A stretch of 64,000 bases of DNA from Sphingobium fontiphilum (GCF_014196635.1 NZ_JACIEB010000005.1:249001-313000), one strand, 5' to 3'; positions 33,416-42,415 are shown, counted from the stretch's first letter. Numbers and translations: made by a program. Notes: a model not told the origin generated them from the sequence alone.

Positions 33416-35673
33416 CCGGCGCGACAGGCATGGTCACGCCGGCGCCGGAAGACGGTCTGCATCACCGGACCTGCCCGCTGTGCGAAGGCATGTGCGGGGT
33501 GACCGTTGCTGTCAAAGGCGGCAAGGTGGCAAGCGTGCGCCCCAATCGCCAGGATGTGTGGAGCCGGGGCCATGTGTGCCCCAAGGGTACGACGTTGGGC
33601 GATCTGCACCACGATCCCGACCGGCTGCGCACGCCGATGGTGCGCGACGGCGGCGAATGGAAAAGCGTATCGTGGGACGCGGCGTTCGCCCGGCTGGAAG
33701 AGCTGGTCGAAGGGGTGCGGGCGCGCCACGGGCCGGATGCCTTTGCCGCCTATGCCGGGAACATGGCGGGGAAGGATTCGGCGCTTTCGCGCTACTCCGG
33801 GCTGATGCTGCAAGCCTCCGGCATCCGGCAGGTCTATTCTTCCAGCACGGTCGATCAGCATCCCAAGAATCTTTCGGCCATGCTGATGTTCGGAAACGAA
33901 TGGAAGATTCCGGTTCCCGATCTGGACCGCACCGACCTGTTCGTAATCTTTGGCGGCAATCCGGCGGCTTCGAAAGGCAGCATCTTTTCCCACCGCGATG
34001 TGATGGGCGCGATGCGAGATTTGCGCGCGCGGGGCGGGCGGGTGATCGTGATCGACCCGGTCCGCACCCCGACCGCGCGCGCTGCCGACCAATGGATCGG
34101 CCTGAAGCCGGGCAGTGATGCCGCGTTCATGCTGGGCGTGGCGCATGTCCTGTTTGCCCGCGATGCCGTGCGGCTGCGCCATCTTGAAGGTTTGATCGAA
34201 GGGCTGGACGCGCTGCGCGCGGTGGCCGCCGATTTCAACCCGGAACGGGTCGCGCCGTTCTGCGGCGTCGCAGCGGCCGTGATAACCGGCCTTGCCGATG
34301 AACTGATCCGCACCGATCGCGCCGCGATCTATGGCCGGATCGGCACCTGCACCCAGCAATTCGGCACGCTCGCGTCGTGGATGGTCGATGTCCTGGCGAT
34401 CCTGACCGGCAATCTCGACCGCGAAGGGGGCAGCATGTGGAGCCGCCCGGTAGCGGCGCTGGTCGATATGCTGGCGACCCTGCCCAAAGGCATGCCGGTG
34501 GTCATGGGGCAAAGCCGGGTGCGCGGCGCGCCCGCCGTGCTCGGCCAGTTCCCGGCATCGTGTCTGGCAGAGGAAATCGCCACGCCCGGTCCCGGCCAGA
34601 TCAGGGGCCTGCTGACCGTTGCCGCCAATCCTGCGCTCAGCGCCCCCGATGCGGGGCGGCTGGCCGCTGCGCTGCCGCTGCTGGAATGCATGGTCAGCAT
34701 GGACAATTACATCAACGAAACGACGCGCCATGCGCACGTCATCTTTCCCAGTCCGTCGTTTCTGGAAAGCCCGCATTTCGACATGTGGTCGTGGATATTT
34801 TGCCTGACCAGCGGCGGGCGCTATTCGCCGCCGGTCTTTCCGCCGCAGGGCAGGCCGGAACACTGGCGCGTGGTGGCGCGTGTCGGGGCGATCATCGGTG
34901 GTCAGCCGCACGCCGATGTCGACACGATGGACGACCGCTATTTCGCCGCGCTGGCCGCCGGGCGCGGGATGGCCCCCGAACAGGCGCTGGCTTTGCTGCC
35001 CGAACGCGGGCCTGCGCGCATTCTCGACCTTGCCATCCGCACCGGGCCGTTCGGGGACCGGTTCGGTGCGGTTCAGGACGGGTTGTCGCTGGCCAGCTTT
35101 GCCGATGCGCCCGATGGGCGGATTATCGGCCCGGCCGTGCCGCGCGCTTCCGAAGGCTTTGCCACCGCATCGGGGCGGATCGAGATCGCCCCGCCGCTGA
35201 TCCTGTCCGACATTCCCCGGCTGGAGCAGGCGGTCGATGCGCCCGCCGCGCCGCTGGTGCTGGTCAGCCGCCGCCACTTGCGGTCGATGAACAGCTGGAT
35301 GCACAACATCCCAACGCTGGTGAAGGGCAAGGAACGCTGCACGCTGCGGATGCACAGCGCCGATGCCGCTGTGCGGGGTTTGGTCGGCGGCGACACGGTG
35401 GCTGTGACTTCGGTGGCCGGGACCATCACGGTTCCGCTGGAACTGGACGACGATATCCGCCCTGGCGTGATTTCCATGCCGCACGGCTGGGGCCACGGCG
35501 ATCCGCAAACCCACCTGGCGGTGGCGCAAGCGCATCCGGGCGCCAATACCAATGTTCTAAGCCCCGGTACGCTGGTGGATGCGGTTTCCGGCAATGCGGT
35601 GCTGAACGGTATCCCGGTGGATGTGCGCAAGCTGGTGAACAACGGCAACGTCGTGATGCGAGCGACAGCATGA
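33400..35673 (+). CDS. Molybdopterin-dependent oxidoreductase (formate-dehydrogenase/BisC-like)
   Basis: 757 residues if ATG 33400 is used; GTG 33412, overlapping the SDR stop as GTGA, is equally plausible. An N-terminal [4Fe-4S] site is formed by C25-x2-C28-x3-C32-x27-C60 (CPLCEGMCG, HVCPKG). The bis-MGD-binding domain follows, with YSSSTVDQHPKNLSAMLMFG and FGGNPAASKGSIFSH, and the C-terminal cofactor domain has SMPHGWGHGDP. No Tat signal, so cytoplasmic. No partner subunits are adjacent, although it is paired with an SDR. The substrate might be hydroxylated or dehydrogenated without oxygen. An FdhD remnant elsewhere in the window (2545) hints that a maturation gene was once nearby. Confidence 0.9.
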   Translation: MDREVTGATGMVTPAPEDGLHHRTCPLCEGMCGVTVAVKGGKVASVRPNRQDVWSRGHVCPKGTTLGDLHHDPDRLRTPMVRDGGEWKSVSWDAAFARLEELVEGVRARHGPDAFAAYAGNMAGKDSALSRYSGLMLQASGIRQVYSSSTVDQHPKNLSAMLMFGNEWKIPVPDLDRTDLFVIFGGNPAASKGSIFSHRDVMGAMRDLRARGGRVIVIDPVRTPTARAADQWIGLKPGSDAAFMLGVAHVLFARDAVRLRHLEGLIEGLDALRAVAADFNPERVAPFCGVAAAVITGLADELIRTDRAAIYGRIGTCTQQFGTLASWMVDVLAILTGNLDREGGSMWSRPVAALVDMLATLPKGMPVVMGQSRVRGAPAVLGQFPASCLAEEIATPGPGQIRGLLTVAANPALSAPDAGRLAAALPLLECMVSMDNYINETTRHAHVIFPSPSFLESPHFDMWSWIFCLTSGGRYSPPVFPPQGRPEHWRVVARVGAIIGGQPHADVDTMDDRYFAALAAGRGMAPEQALALLPERGPARILDLAIRTGPFGDRFGAVQDGLSLASFADAPDGRIIGPAVPRASEGFATASGRIEIAPPLILSDIPRLEQAVDAPAAPLVLVSRRHLRSMNSWMHNIPTLVKGKERCTLRMHSADAAVRGLVGGDTVAVTSVAGTITVPLELDDDIRPGVISMPHGWGHGDPQTHLAVAQAHPGANTNVLSPGTLVDAVSGNAVLNGIPVDVRKLVNNGNVVMRATA

Positions 35674-35750
35674 ACAAGGTTCCGGGGACATTTGCCGCGC
35701 GCGGTGTCTGATCCTCTCCAGCCGGGCAATCGCTCCTGCGCGCGTCCGGG

Positions 35751-36560
35751 CTGTTCCACATTACCGCCCCACGCCGCGCCGGAGGGCCGGGCTGCGCGGT
35801 ACATCCGCATGTCGAAACCGTGGCGCAACTGGCGCAAGGCTGCGTCTGCACGGCTTGGGCGTTCTGCCTGCCGTCGGGCGTGACAGGAACAGTGCTGGGT
35901 TTTCCGCCGACGGCAACCGACATCGTTCCCTACCGGCAACGAACTGCTGTGCAGCGCCTCTGCGCCAACCGCAACGGCCACGCCGGTCCCGGGTGGATAT
36001 CGTGTGAACGGCAAGTGGGGCCATGGTTCGGGAAGCCGTCATGCCGACCGGGCGCTGAACGGGGTGCAACTGCTCGACGATACCGGCATGGTGACGGAAA
36101 TGGCGATGGCTTTCATCGATCTGCGAGATCCGGCCTGTGCCCTGCTGAACGACGGGCACGTGGCCGGGGTGGCGGGATCGGGCAGCAACAGCATCGTCGC
36201 CACCGACCTTTTCGTGCCCGAAGCCCTGATCCTGCACACCGCGCATGCGTCGTCCGCCGCAGTGCTGCTGGGCGCTGCCAAAACGATCCTGCAGGCTGTG
36301 GTGCGCGCCACCGGCGCGCGGCCGGTTGTTGGCTGGGCCTATGAAAATCAGTCGGCGTCGCAGACTCTCAACGCGATGATCGGCCAATTCGCGCTGGAAT
36401 TCGATTGGGCGTGGATGCACATCCGCCGCGCGACCGGGCTGATGGACGATACCGCCAGCACGCGCCCGCTGACCGGGTTCGAAAAGGCGCAGATCCAGGC
36501 CGATTGCGGCTTTGTGATGGGCCTGTTGCGCACGGCGGGCAACCGCCTGCTCGACATGCG
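35751..36560 (+). pseudogene. Flavin monooxygenase / acyl-CoA-dehydrogenase-like remnant, frameshifted
   Basis: The frame from 35751 reads LFHITAPRRAGGPG, then ETVAQLAQGCVCTAWAFCL, the N-terminal domain of an HsaA/Acyl-CoA_dh_2-type protein. Around 35935 homology jumps one base to another frame, NELLCSASAPTATATPV and then VNGKWGHGSGSRHADR, followed by GVAGSGSNSIVATDLFVPE. A start codon and the first segment are missing, and the end breaks off after LLRTAGNRLLD. The protein would be inactive. It is related to the intact gene at 8126. The region upstream, 35674-35750, has no gene beyond a 13-residue open frame overlapping the molybdoenzyme stop. Confidence 0.75.
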
Positions 36561-36564
36561 GTGC

Positions 36565-36842
36565 GCGATGCCTTGCGCGCGGCGCGCGGCGACGGGTAGA
36601 TGCGCTTTGCCTCGCTCGACGTTGCGGTGGACCTGATCGTCGGCATGACGGTAGAGGCGCGCCGCCGCCTGATCCGCAGCGCGCAAGACCGGCAGCCCTA
36701 TATCGACGAAATGCTTGCCTGCACCTTTGCCGGGCTGGGCACGAACCCGGACGTGTTCGCCCGCGCCGCACAATCGGCATGGTCCCGCATTTTGGAAGGT
36801 GCGGACCAGTTGCAATGGTGGTCCACAGCCCGCGCCGCGTGA
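36565..36842 (+). pseudogene. Possible TetR-family C-terminal remnant
   Basis: From about 36565 a frame reads AVRDALRAARGDG, a TAG stop, then MRFASLDVAVDLIVGMTVEA and DEMLACTFAGLG to the stop at 36842. Helix pattern and wording resemble the ligand-binding C-terminus of TetR regulators, without any DNA-binding domain. The 80-codon part after the TAG could be translated from ATG 36600 but has no convincing ribosome site. If the TetR reading is right, the flavin monooxygenase remnant before it was joined to it by a deletion. The family call is by eye and weak. Confidence 0.4.
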
Positions 36843-36873
36843 ATCGCGCAAGCAACTGGGAGAGACGGACACC

Positions 36874-37599
36874 ATGGGATCGCTTGACGGAAAAATCGCA
36901 GTCGTTACCGGCGCCTCATCGGGGATCGGCGAAGCCACCGCCCGCCGCCTGGCCGGAGCGGGCGCGCGCGTCTTTCTCGCCGCCCGGCGCGAAGACCGGC
37001 TCGCCGCGCTGGCTGCGGAGCTTGGTGGCGGCTGCGGTTATCTTGCGCTCGATCTGGCGCAGCCCGAAGCCCCGGCCGCGTTGCTGGCCGACGTTACTGC
37101 CCGGTTCGGCACGCCTGATATCGTCGTCCATAACGCGGGCGTGCTGCACGTCGGCACGGTGGACGAGTTCGATCTGGCCAACCTGCAGCCGATGATCGCT
37201 CTCAATTATGAATCCGTGGTGCGCGGATCGCACCTGTTCGCCCGCGCGATGAAAGCCGCCGGGCGCGGCGATATCATCAACATTTCCAGCATCGGGGCGA
37301 ATATAGTTTCCCCCGGCACCGGCATTTACGGTGGGCTGAAAAAGGCGCTGGAAATGTATACTGATGCCTTGCGCATCGAACTGGCCGGAACCGGGGTCCG
37401 GGTCGGCCTTGTGGCGCCGGGCATGACCAGCACGGAAATCTTCGAACCGATGAAAGCCGCGGGCAAGGAAGGCTGGGACACATACATCCCGGCGCTGGAG
37501 CCCGATGACATTGCCCGCGCAATCCTGTTCATGCTGGAGCAGCCGCGCCGCGCCAAAACTGCGCGGATTCACGTCTATTCCGGCCACGAAGGCTACTGA
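36874..37599 (+). CDS. Short-chain dehydrogenase/reductase
   Basis: 241 residues from ATG 36874 (upstream ACTGGGAGAGACGG). TGASSGIGEATARRL cofactor loop, HNAGVLH, Ser in NISSIGA and YGGLK. The C-terminus, ARAILFMLEQPRRAKTARIHV, is that of the NADP-dependent YdfG/classical oxidoreductase group with shorter tails, different from the VDGG type of the other SDRs here. Followed by a strong bidirectional terminator. Confidence 0.92.
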   Translation: MGSLDGKIAVVTGASSGIGEATARRLAGAGARVFLAARREDRLAALAAELGGGCGYLALDLAQPEAPAALLADVTARFGTPDIVVHNAGVLHVGTVDEFDLANLQPMIALNYESVVRGSHLFARAMKAAGRGDIINISSIGANIVSPGTGIYGGLKKALEMYTDALRIELAGTGVRVGLVAPGMTSTEIFEPMKAAGKEGWDTYIPALEPDDIARAILFMLEQPRRAKTARIHVYSGHEGY

Positions 37600-37610
37600 T
37601 CCCGAACGCT

Positions 37611-37654
37611 GCCCCGCTCCGACTCCGCCCGATTGAGGCGAGTCGGGGCGGGGC
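37611..37654. terminator. Bidirectional terminator-like hairpin
   Basis: A 15-bp stem with one wobble pair, GCCCCGCTCCGACTC with GAGTCGGGGCGGGGC, lying between the convergent SDR (36874) and VOC (37681) genes. Confidence 0.7.
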
Positions 37655-37680
37655 GCCAGCGCGTGTCAGGCCAGAGTATA

Positions 37681-38505
37681 TCAGGCCAGTCCGAGCATCT
37701 CCGCATCGGCTTCCACCGGGTAGATCGACAGCGGAAAGCCCTGCTCGGTCGGGCCGAAGAAATAGGCATTGCCGCCGCTGGCCATCGTGCGGCTGTACCG
37801 CACCGGATAGCCGGCTGCTTCCAGCTTGGCGCGCGCGGCCTCCACGTCGGGGTGCATGATGTCTACCGAGACCAGCGCGCTGGCGATCCCGTCGAGCAGC
37901 GGCGATGGTCCTTCGATCAGGCGGACCCGGTGCGCGCCGGACAGTCCACGCTTGCCAAAGCCCACGGGATCGAACGGGTGGAACTCCATATCGTAGCACG
38001 CACCAAGCGAGGCGGCGAGCGCGTCGATATCGGGAGAAACCACCGTCACGCAGCCGATCTTGGGCGGCGCGGCATCGTCCAGTGCATCGAACGGCAGTTC
38101 CGACCGGATCTGCGCTTCGTTCACGCCTTCGGTGCAGGCGAGGAACTGGATGCCGTGAAAATCGCGGCCGAACAGATATTCGTTCACTGCCGGGACCGGC
38201 AAATAGCTGACAGCGATGGGTTCGTGCCCTGCCGCCTTCATCCGCGCGAGGACCGAATCGGCGTCGGCCACGTCCACCGCGATTTCGATCAGCGGATCGC
38301 CTTCGGCAAAAGGCAGCCCTTCGACGCCGGGCTGAATCGGTTCGATGCCGTGCTGGCCGAACCGGACCTTGAATGTGGCGTCGGGATAGACTTGCGCGAT
38401 CAGTCCCGGCGCGAAGAAGGTAAAGCCGAACAAGTCATGCATGCGTTGGGTAAAGGCATCCATATCTTCAACCCGCCACGCCATGCGGCAAAACTTCGGT
38501 ACCAT
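37681..38505 (-). CDS. Two-module VOC (glyoxalase/extradiol dioxygenase-like) protein
   Basis: 274 residues, long enough for two paired beta-alpha-beta-beta-beta modules: residues about 1-125 (MAWRVEDMDAFTQRMHDLFG, IEIAVDVADADSVLARMKAA) and 145-270 (IGCVTVVSPDIDALAASLG, HPDVEAARAKLEAAGYPV). Canonical metal His/Glu are not all evident, so catalysis by the usual Fe/Mn site is uncertain. May be a ring-cleavage or isomerase-like enzyme, or a binding protein. A monocistronic minus-strand gene. Confidence 0.78.
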   Translation of the reverse strand: MVPKFCRMAWRVEDMDAFTQRMHDLFGFTFFAPGLIAQVYPDATFKVRFGQHGIEPIQPGVEGLPFAEGDPLIEIAVDVADADSVLARMKAAGHEPIAVSYLPVPAVNEYLFGRDFHGIQFLACTEGVNEAQIRSELPFDALDDAAPPKIGCVTVVSPDIDALAASLGACYDMEFHPFDPVGFGKRGLSGAHRVRLIEGPSPLLDGIASALVSVDIMHPDVEAARAKLEAAGYPVRYSRTMASGGNAYFFGPTEQGFPLSIYPVEADAEMLGLA

Positions 38506-38748
38506 CGGATTCTCCTATCTCCATAAGGTGCAGCAGGCCGGGGCATGCGCTGCCCGTGGCCATGACGGATCTTCTGTCCGGTTCTTGCAGCTTGCAGACT
38601 AGGCACACCATGGTGCTGCCATACCCCGCCTTTTGGTAGGAAGTGGCGCCCGGCGGAGTGCGTATCACTTCATCACAACAAGCATAACGATGGTTCCGAC
38701 CGGCAAGGGAGCCACAGGTCGCGCACCGCACCGATCATGGAGAGAATG

Positions 38749-40197
38749 ATGGCTGAAGCACACGATCCGACGAACCGCGGCGCCTCTGAAAGCGCCGATC
38801 AGCTTGAGCGGATCACCCGCTGGGCCGAAAGCAACCTTGGCGGCAAGGTTACCCGCATCGAGCGGCAGCGCCGCTGGCGCCCGGTGTGGCGAGTCAGCAT
38901 GGAAAACAAGGGCGAAGCGCGCGAATACCTGTTCAAGGCCGACCGCGTGTGGGCTGCGCACCCTTATCCGCACGTCCACGAAATGCATCTGCTCAACGTG
39001 CTGGCGGCGCACGACATCCCGGTGCCGCCACAGCGCGGCTTCTGCGAGGATCCGCCGGCCATCGTGATGGACTGGGTGCGCGGCGGGCGCGATCCCGGCC
39101 TGGTCATGGAAGCGGTGGAATCGGCATCGACGATGACGCCCGACCGCTGGTCGGCTTCGTTGCAGTACATGGAGCAGCTGGCCGCCATGCACAAGATTCC
39201 GGTCCCCGCGTTGGAAGCCATCGGCTGCACCCGGCCCGAAGGCCCGACCGAACTGGCCTTGCAGCACTACGAACGCTTTCACGCCATGTATGAAGAGCAG
39301 GGCATCGTTGATCCGCCGATGGAGTTTGCCACGCGCTGGCTGCGCCGCAACGTGCCGGAGCACCGCAACCGCATTTCGCTGGTGACCGGGGATTGCGGGC
39401 AGTTCCTGTCCGAAGGGCCGAACCTGACCTGCGTGATCGACGTGGAAATCGGCCACCTGGGCGATCACCTGCACGATCTGGCATGCTTCCGAGGACGCCA
39501 TCCGGTTGAAAACATGGGCGATCTGCCTGCGCTGTTCAAGCATTACGAAAAGGCGCTGGGCGAACCGCTGGACCTTGGCGTGATCGCCTATCACACGGTT
39601 GCCTTCCTTGGCGTCGGCTATTTCGGCCCGCTGTTCGCACTGGCGCGCACCGATGCCGGTGGCGATTGGGTTGAAGCCGCCGTGCAGTGCGCCTTCATCG
39701 GCCGGCGCATGCTCGAAGCCCTTGCCGAAGTCGAAGGGATCGAACTCGACGAACTGACCCTGCCCGATCCGCGTCCTTCGCCGCTTGAGGAAATGGCGCT
39801 GGCCAAGCTGGCGGCGGATCTGCACCGCCTTCCGCTGAGCGAAACCTTTGCAAGCTGGCAGCGCGGTATTCTGGCCAGCGTGCCCGAATATCTGCTCAAC
39901 CAGGCGCGGTATCGCCGCTGGGCCGAAGATGCCGACCTCGACGATCTCGAAGCCCTGCTGGGCGAGCGTCCGGCCGATCTGGTCGATGCCGACAACAAGC
40001 TGGTCGCGTTCATACGCAGCGCCGGGCCGGAACACGACGCCGCCCTGACCCGCCTGATGCACCGCCGCCTGCTGCGCCAGTGCCTGATTATCGCGGGGCC
40101 GGGCGCGCCGGAGGACCACCTTGCGCTGATGAAGGTCGAGCCGCTGCTTGATGGCCGGATGGACCGGGTTGGCGATCCGGCGCTGGCCTTCGCCTGA
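38749..40197 (+). CDS. APH-family phosphotransferase with C-terminal extension and altered catalytic loop
   Basis: 482 residues from ATG 38749, four bases past GGAGAG; in-frame ATGs at 38737 and 38746 are alternatives. N-lobe: YLFKADRVWA; hinge: IVMDWVRGGRD; MEQLAAMHKIPVP. The catalytic loop reads LVTGDCGQFLSEGPN: Asp is kept, but the His before and the Asn five residues after it are Thr and Leu. The metal-binding loop IDVEIGHLGDHLHDLA is intact. About 130 residues beyond the kinase fold (LAADLHRLPLSETFASWQRG onward) form a helical extension not found in the other three APH proteins here. May be a divergent kinase; activity uncertain. Confidence 0.82.
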   Translation: MAEAHDPTNRGASESADQLERITRWAESNLGGKVTRIERQRRWRPVWRVSMENKGEAREYLFKADRVWAAHPYPHVHEMHLLNVLAAHDIPVPPQRGFCEDPPAIVMDWVRGGRDPGLVMEAVESASTMTPDRWSASLQYMEQLAAMHKIPVPALEAIGCTRPEGPTELALQHYERFHAMYEEQGIVDPPMEFATRWLRRNVPEHRNRISLVTGDCGQFLSEGPNLTCVIDVEIGHLGDHLHDLACFRGRHPVENMGDLPALFKHYEKALGEPLDLGVIAYHTVAFLGVGYFGPLFALARTDAGGDWVEAAVQCAFIGRRMLEALAEVEGIELDELTLPDPRPSPLEEMALAKLAADLHRLPLSETFASWQRGILASVPEYLLNQARYRRWAEDADLDDLEALLGERPADLVDADNKLVAFIRSAGPEHDAALTRLMHRRLLRQCLIIAGPGAPEDHLALMKVEPLLDGRMDRVGDPALAFA

Positions 40198-40206
40198 TTG
40201 CTGCTG

Positions 40207-40234
40207 GCCGGACGCAGGCATCGCGGCGTCCGGC
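40207..40234 (+). terminator. Terminator-like hairpin after the extended kinase
   Basis: A perfect 9-bp stem GCCGGACGC with GCGTCCGGC and a 10-base loop, nine bases after the kinase stop; no T-run. Confidence 0.5.
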
Positions 40235-40290
40235 CCACCGCACGACGCCCGCTGTGCAGGCGGGCGCGCGCATGCCCGAAAGGAACAGAC

Positions 40291-41100
40291 ATGGATTTGG
40301 GAATCAGAGGAAAAGTGGCGCTGGTGACCGGCGGCACGCATGGCATGGGCCGCGTCGTGGCCGAACGGCTGGGCGATGAAGGCGCGCGTGTCGTTGTTGT
40401 CGCGCGCGGCCGGCCGGGGCTGGACGATACCGTTGCCGCAATCACGGCAAAAGGCGGCGAAGCGGTGGGCGTCTCGGCGGACCTGACCGATCTTGGCGCT
40501 TACGATTTCATCGTCGCCGAAGCGGCAAAAGCGTTTTCCGCGCCCGACATTGCGATCTTCACCCCGGTGGCGCCGCCATCGGGCGGATTCGATGCGTTCG
40601 ACGATGCGGCCTATGACGCTGCCTACAGCAATATCGTCAAGGCCTTCCGCCACTTTGCACTGGCGGTCGTCCCGGCGATGAAGGAGCGCCGCTGGGGCCG
40701 GATCGTCACGATCGGGTCGGGCGCCGCAAAATCGCCCGCGCGCGCATCGGTGCTCAATTTCGACTATATCCTGGCCAACACCGTGCGCCCCGCCGGGCTG
40801 GGGTTGAGCCGCAGCCTGGCCGACGAGCTTGGTCGCTTCGGCATTTCGGTCAACACCGTGGCTCCCGGCTTTATCGACACGGGCGAGGCTTATGCCGCGT
40901 TTTTCGAACAGTGCGCCCGCGATGCGGACATGGCGTTCGAACCGTTCATGGAAGCGTTTCTGCGCCGCATACCGGCCAATCGTTTTGGTCGGCCCGAAGA
41001 AGTCGGCTCGCTGGTGGCGTTCCTGTGCGGACAGGACGCGGGCTATGTTTCGGGCCAGTATATTGTCGCCGATGGCGGCTACATGCAGGCTTATCATTGA
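40291..41100 (+). CDS. Atypical SDR with Tyr-xxx-Asn
   Basis: 269 residues, the same length as and clearly paralogous to 20528 over the full length (MDLGIRGKVALVTGGTHGMG; PDIAIFTPVAPPSGGF; GRIVTIGSG; GFIDTGEAYAAFFEQCA). Catalytic S143 and Y159 are present, but the lysine position is N163 (YILAN), and NNAG is replaced by TPVAPP. The start at 40291 follows GAAAGGAACAGAC. It lies 34 bases before the secreted NTF2 gene and may be cotranscribed with it. Confidence 0.9.
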   Translation: MDLGIRGKVALVTGGTHGMGRVVAERLGDEGARVVVVARGRPGLDDTVAAITAKGGEAVGVSADLTDLGAYDFIVAEAAKAFSAPDIAIFTPVAPPSGGFDAFDDAAYDAAYSNIVKAFRHFALAVVPAMKERRWGRIVTIGSGAAKSPARASVLNFDYILANTVRPAGLGLSRSLADELGRFGISVNTVAPGFIDTGEAYAAFFEQCARDADMAFEPFMEAFLRRIPANRFGRPEEVGSLVAFLCGQDAGYVSGQYIVADGGYMQAYH

Positions 41101-41134
41101 TCCGCGCGCGAAGCGCGGGAGGAGAGGACGCATT

Positions 41135-42109
41135 ATGAAACCCATGTCACTTCTTGCAGGGGCGGCGGCGTTTGCCGTTGCCACTATCGGCGGCGCGCAA
41201 TCGCCCGCAGCACCGACATTTAACGATCCCGCCGATGTCGCCGCGATCAAGGCCATCGAAGAAGTGCTGGCGACCGAGCTGGACATCGAAAAGCTGATGC
41301 CGCTCTATGCCCAGGATGCGGTGGTGCTCGACCTGTTCACGCCCGGCGTGTTCCAGGGCAAGGAGCAGATTCGCGCCGGTTTTGCGCCGCAGCTTGGCGC
41401 GATCAAGAGCATGACCAAGACTACGCCCGAAATGATCGTGGCCACCAATGGCACTTTCGGCTGCGTTGCCAGCCAGGTGGCCTATGAAACGGTGATGAAG
41501 GACGGCAAATCGTTCAAGATGAACGTGCGCGTGCTCGATGCGCTCAAGAAGATCGACGGCAAGTGGCAGGTCGTGCAGCAACATCTGTCGCTGCCGGTCG
41601 ATCCCGCGACGCTTGCGGCCATGACCGAAGCCCCGATTGAAGGGCGTTCGATGCAGTGGTCGGCCACGCCGCTGGAACCGGTTTCGACCACGCCGGAAAA
41701 GGCGAAGGAAGAGATCCGCGAATATATGGATGTTGGCGGGGCGTCGGTCGGGCTGGAAAAGCTGATGACCTATTACGGGCCGGGAGACGATACGCTGCTT
41801 TACGACGGGTTCAGTGCGAAATCGCTGATCGGCAAGAAGGAGATCGCTGATTTCTATGCGCCGATCATGGGCAGCTACAACGGGATCAGCCTGGAAATGC
41901 CGCTGTTCGCGGTCGACTCGGATGGATCGTTTGGTATTCAGATCGATACGCAGCAGCTTACGCTGAACATGAAGGATGGCACCAAGCGCAAGGTCGCGCT
42001 GCGGCAGAGCGATTGCATGCGCCGCGTCGGGGGCAAGTGGTACAGCTTCCTTGAAATGGTGTCCTATCCGATTGATGCAGCGACGATGAAAGCGCAGGTC
42101 ACTTTCTGA
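41135..42109 (+). CDS. Secreted double SnoaL/NTF2-domain protein
   Basis: 324 residues from ATG 41135, preceded by GGGAGGAGAGGACG. A signal peptide is visible: MKPMSLLAGAAAFAVATIGG, with a likely cleavage after GAQ, giving a periplasmic protein. Two NTF2-like modules follow, about residues 35-150 (AIKAIEEVLATELDIEKLMP... VLDALKKIDGKWQVVQQH) and 190-320 (AKEEIREYMDVGGASVGLEK... CMRRVGGKWYSFLEM). The other SnoaL proteins in the window are cytoplasmic, so this one may handle or bind substrate before uptake. It lies next to a TonB receptor. A rho-independent terminator follows. Confidence 0.85.
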   Translation: MKPMSLLAGAAAFAVATIGGAQSPAAPTFNDPADVAAIKAIEEVLATELDIEKLMPLYAQDAVVLDLFTPGVFQGKEQIRAGFAPQLGAIKSMTKTTPEMIVATNGTFGCVASQVAYETVMKDGKSFKMNVRVLDALKKIDGKWQVVQQHLSLPVDPATLAAMTEAPIEGRSMQWSATPLEPVSTTPEKAKEEIREYMDVGGASVGLEKLMTYYGPGDDTLLYDGFSAKSLIGKKEIADFYAPIMGSYNGISLEMPLFAVDSDGSFGIQIDTQQLTLNMKDGTKRKVALRQSDCMRRVGGKWYSFLEMVSYPIDAATMKAQVTF

Positions 42110-42130
42110 TATTGCGCCGCTGAACGGACG

Positions 42131-42159
42131 AGGGGCTGCCGCAAGGTGGCCCCTTTTTT
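42131..42159 (+). terminator. Rho-independent terminator
   Basis: AGGGGC-T-GCC pairs with GGT-G-GCCCCT around a GCAA tetraloop, followed by TTTTTT. Ends the secreted NTF2 gene. Confidence 0.85.
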
Positions 42160-42362
42160 GTGCGTGTAAGTGGCGCAGCATGGGCGTGCGCTTGCCGGTG
42201 TGGTTCGCGCAGTGTGGGGCGGCGCTTCACACCGAAGGCCCATGCTTGAAGGGTTTGCGTTTGAACAGTTTGCTGGCGCGGCCGCTGTTGTCCGCGGCGC
42301 CCAAAGCGTGGACCTTGTCGCCGGGGTTGCTGCGTCAAGGCCGGGCGCGTCCCTGGCGCGCA
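42160..42362. other. Intergenic region between convergent terminators
   Basis: About 200 bases (within a 306-base gap between genes) lie between the terminators of the NTF2 gene and the TonB receptor. Open frames cross it on both strands, but none has a ribosome site or recognisable family, and on either strand they run into a terminator. I see no gene. It may be a sphingomonad-type noncoding repeat, which I cannot confirm from one copy. Confidence 0.4.
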
Positions 42363-42398
42363 AAAGAAAACGGCGGCCGCACGAAGCGACCGCCGTTT
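42363..42398 (-). terminator. Rho-independent terminator of the TonB receptor
   Basis: AAACGGCGG and CCGCCGTTT form the stem (42368-42398, extended inward by three pairs); read on the minus strand it is followed by TTCTTTTG. It lies 18 bases past the receptor stop codon. Confidence 0.85.
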
Positions 42399-42415
42399 CT
42401 TCAGTCTGTATCAGA

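Noticed and set aside
33253-35535. 760-codon minus-strand frame
   Set aside because: Antisense to the molybdopterin oxidoreductase; His/Arg-rich low-information translation.
38665-41286. 873-codon minus-strand frame
   Set aside because: Antisense to the kinase and SDR genes, which have clear motifs; the translation has no recognisable domain.
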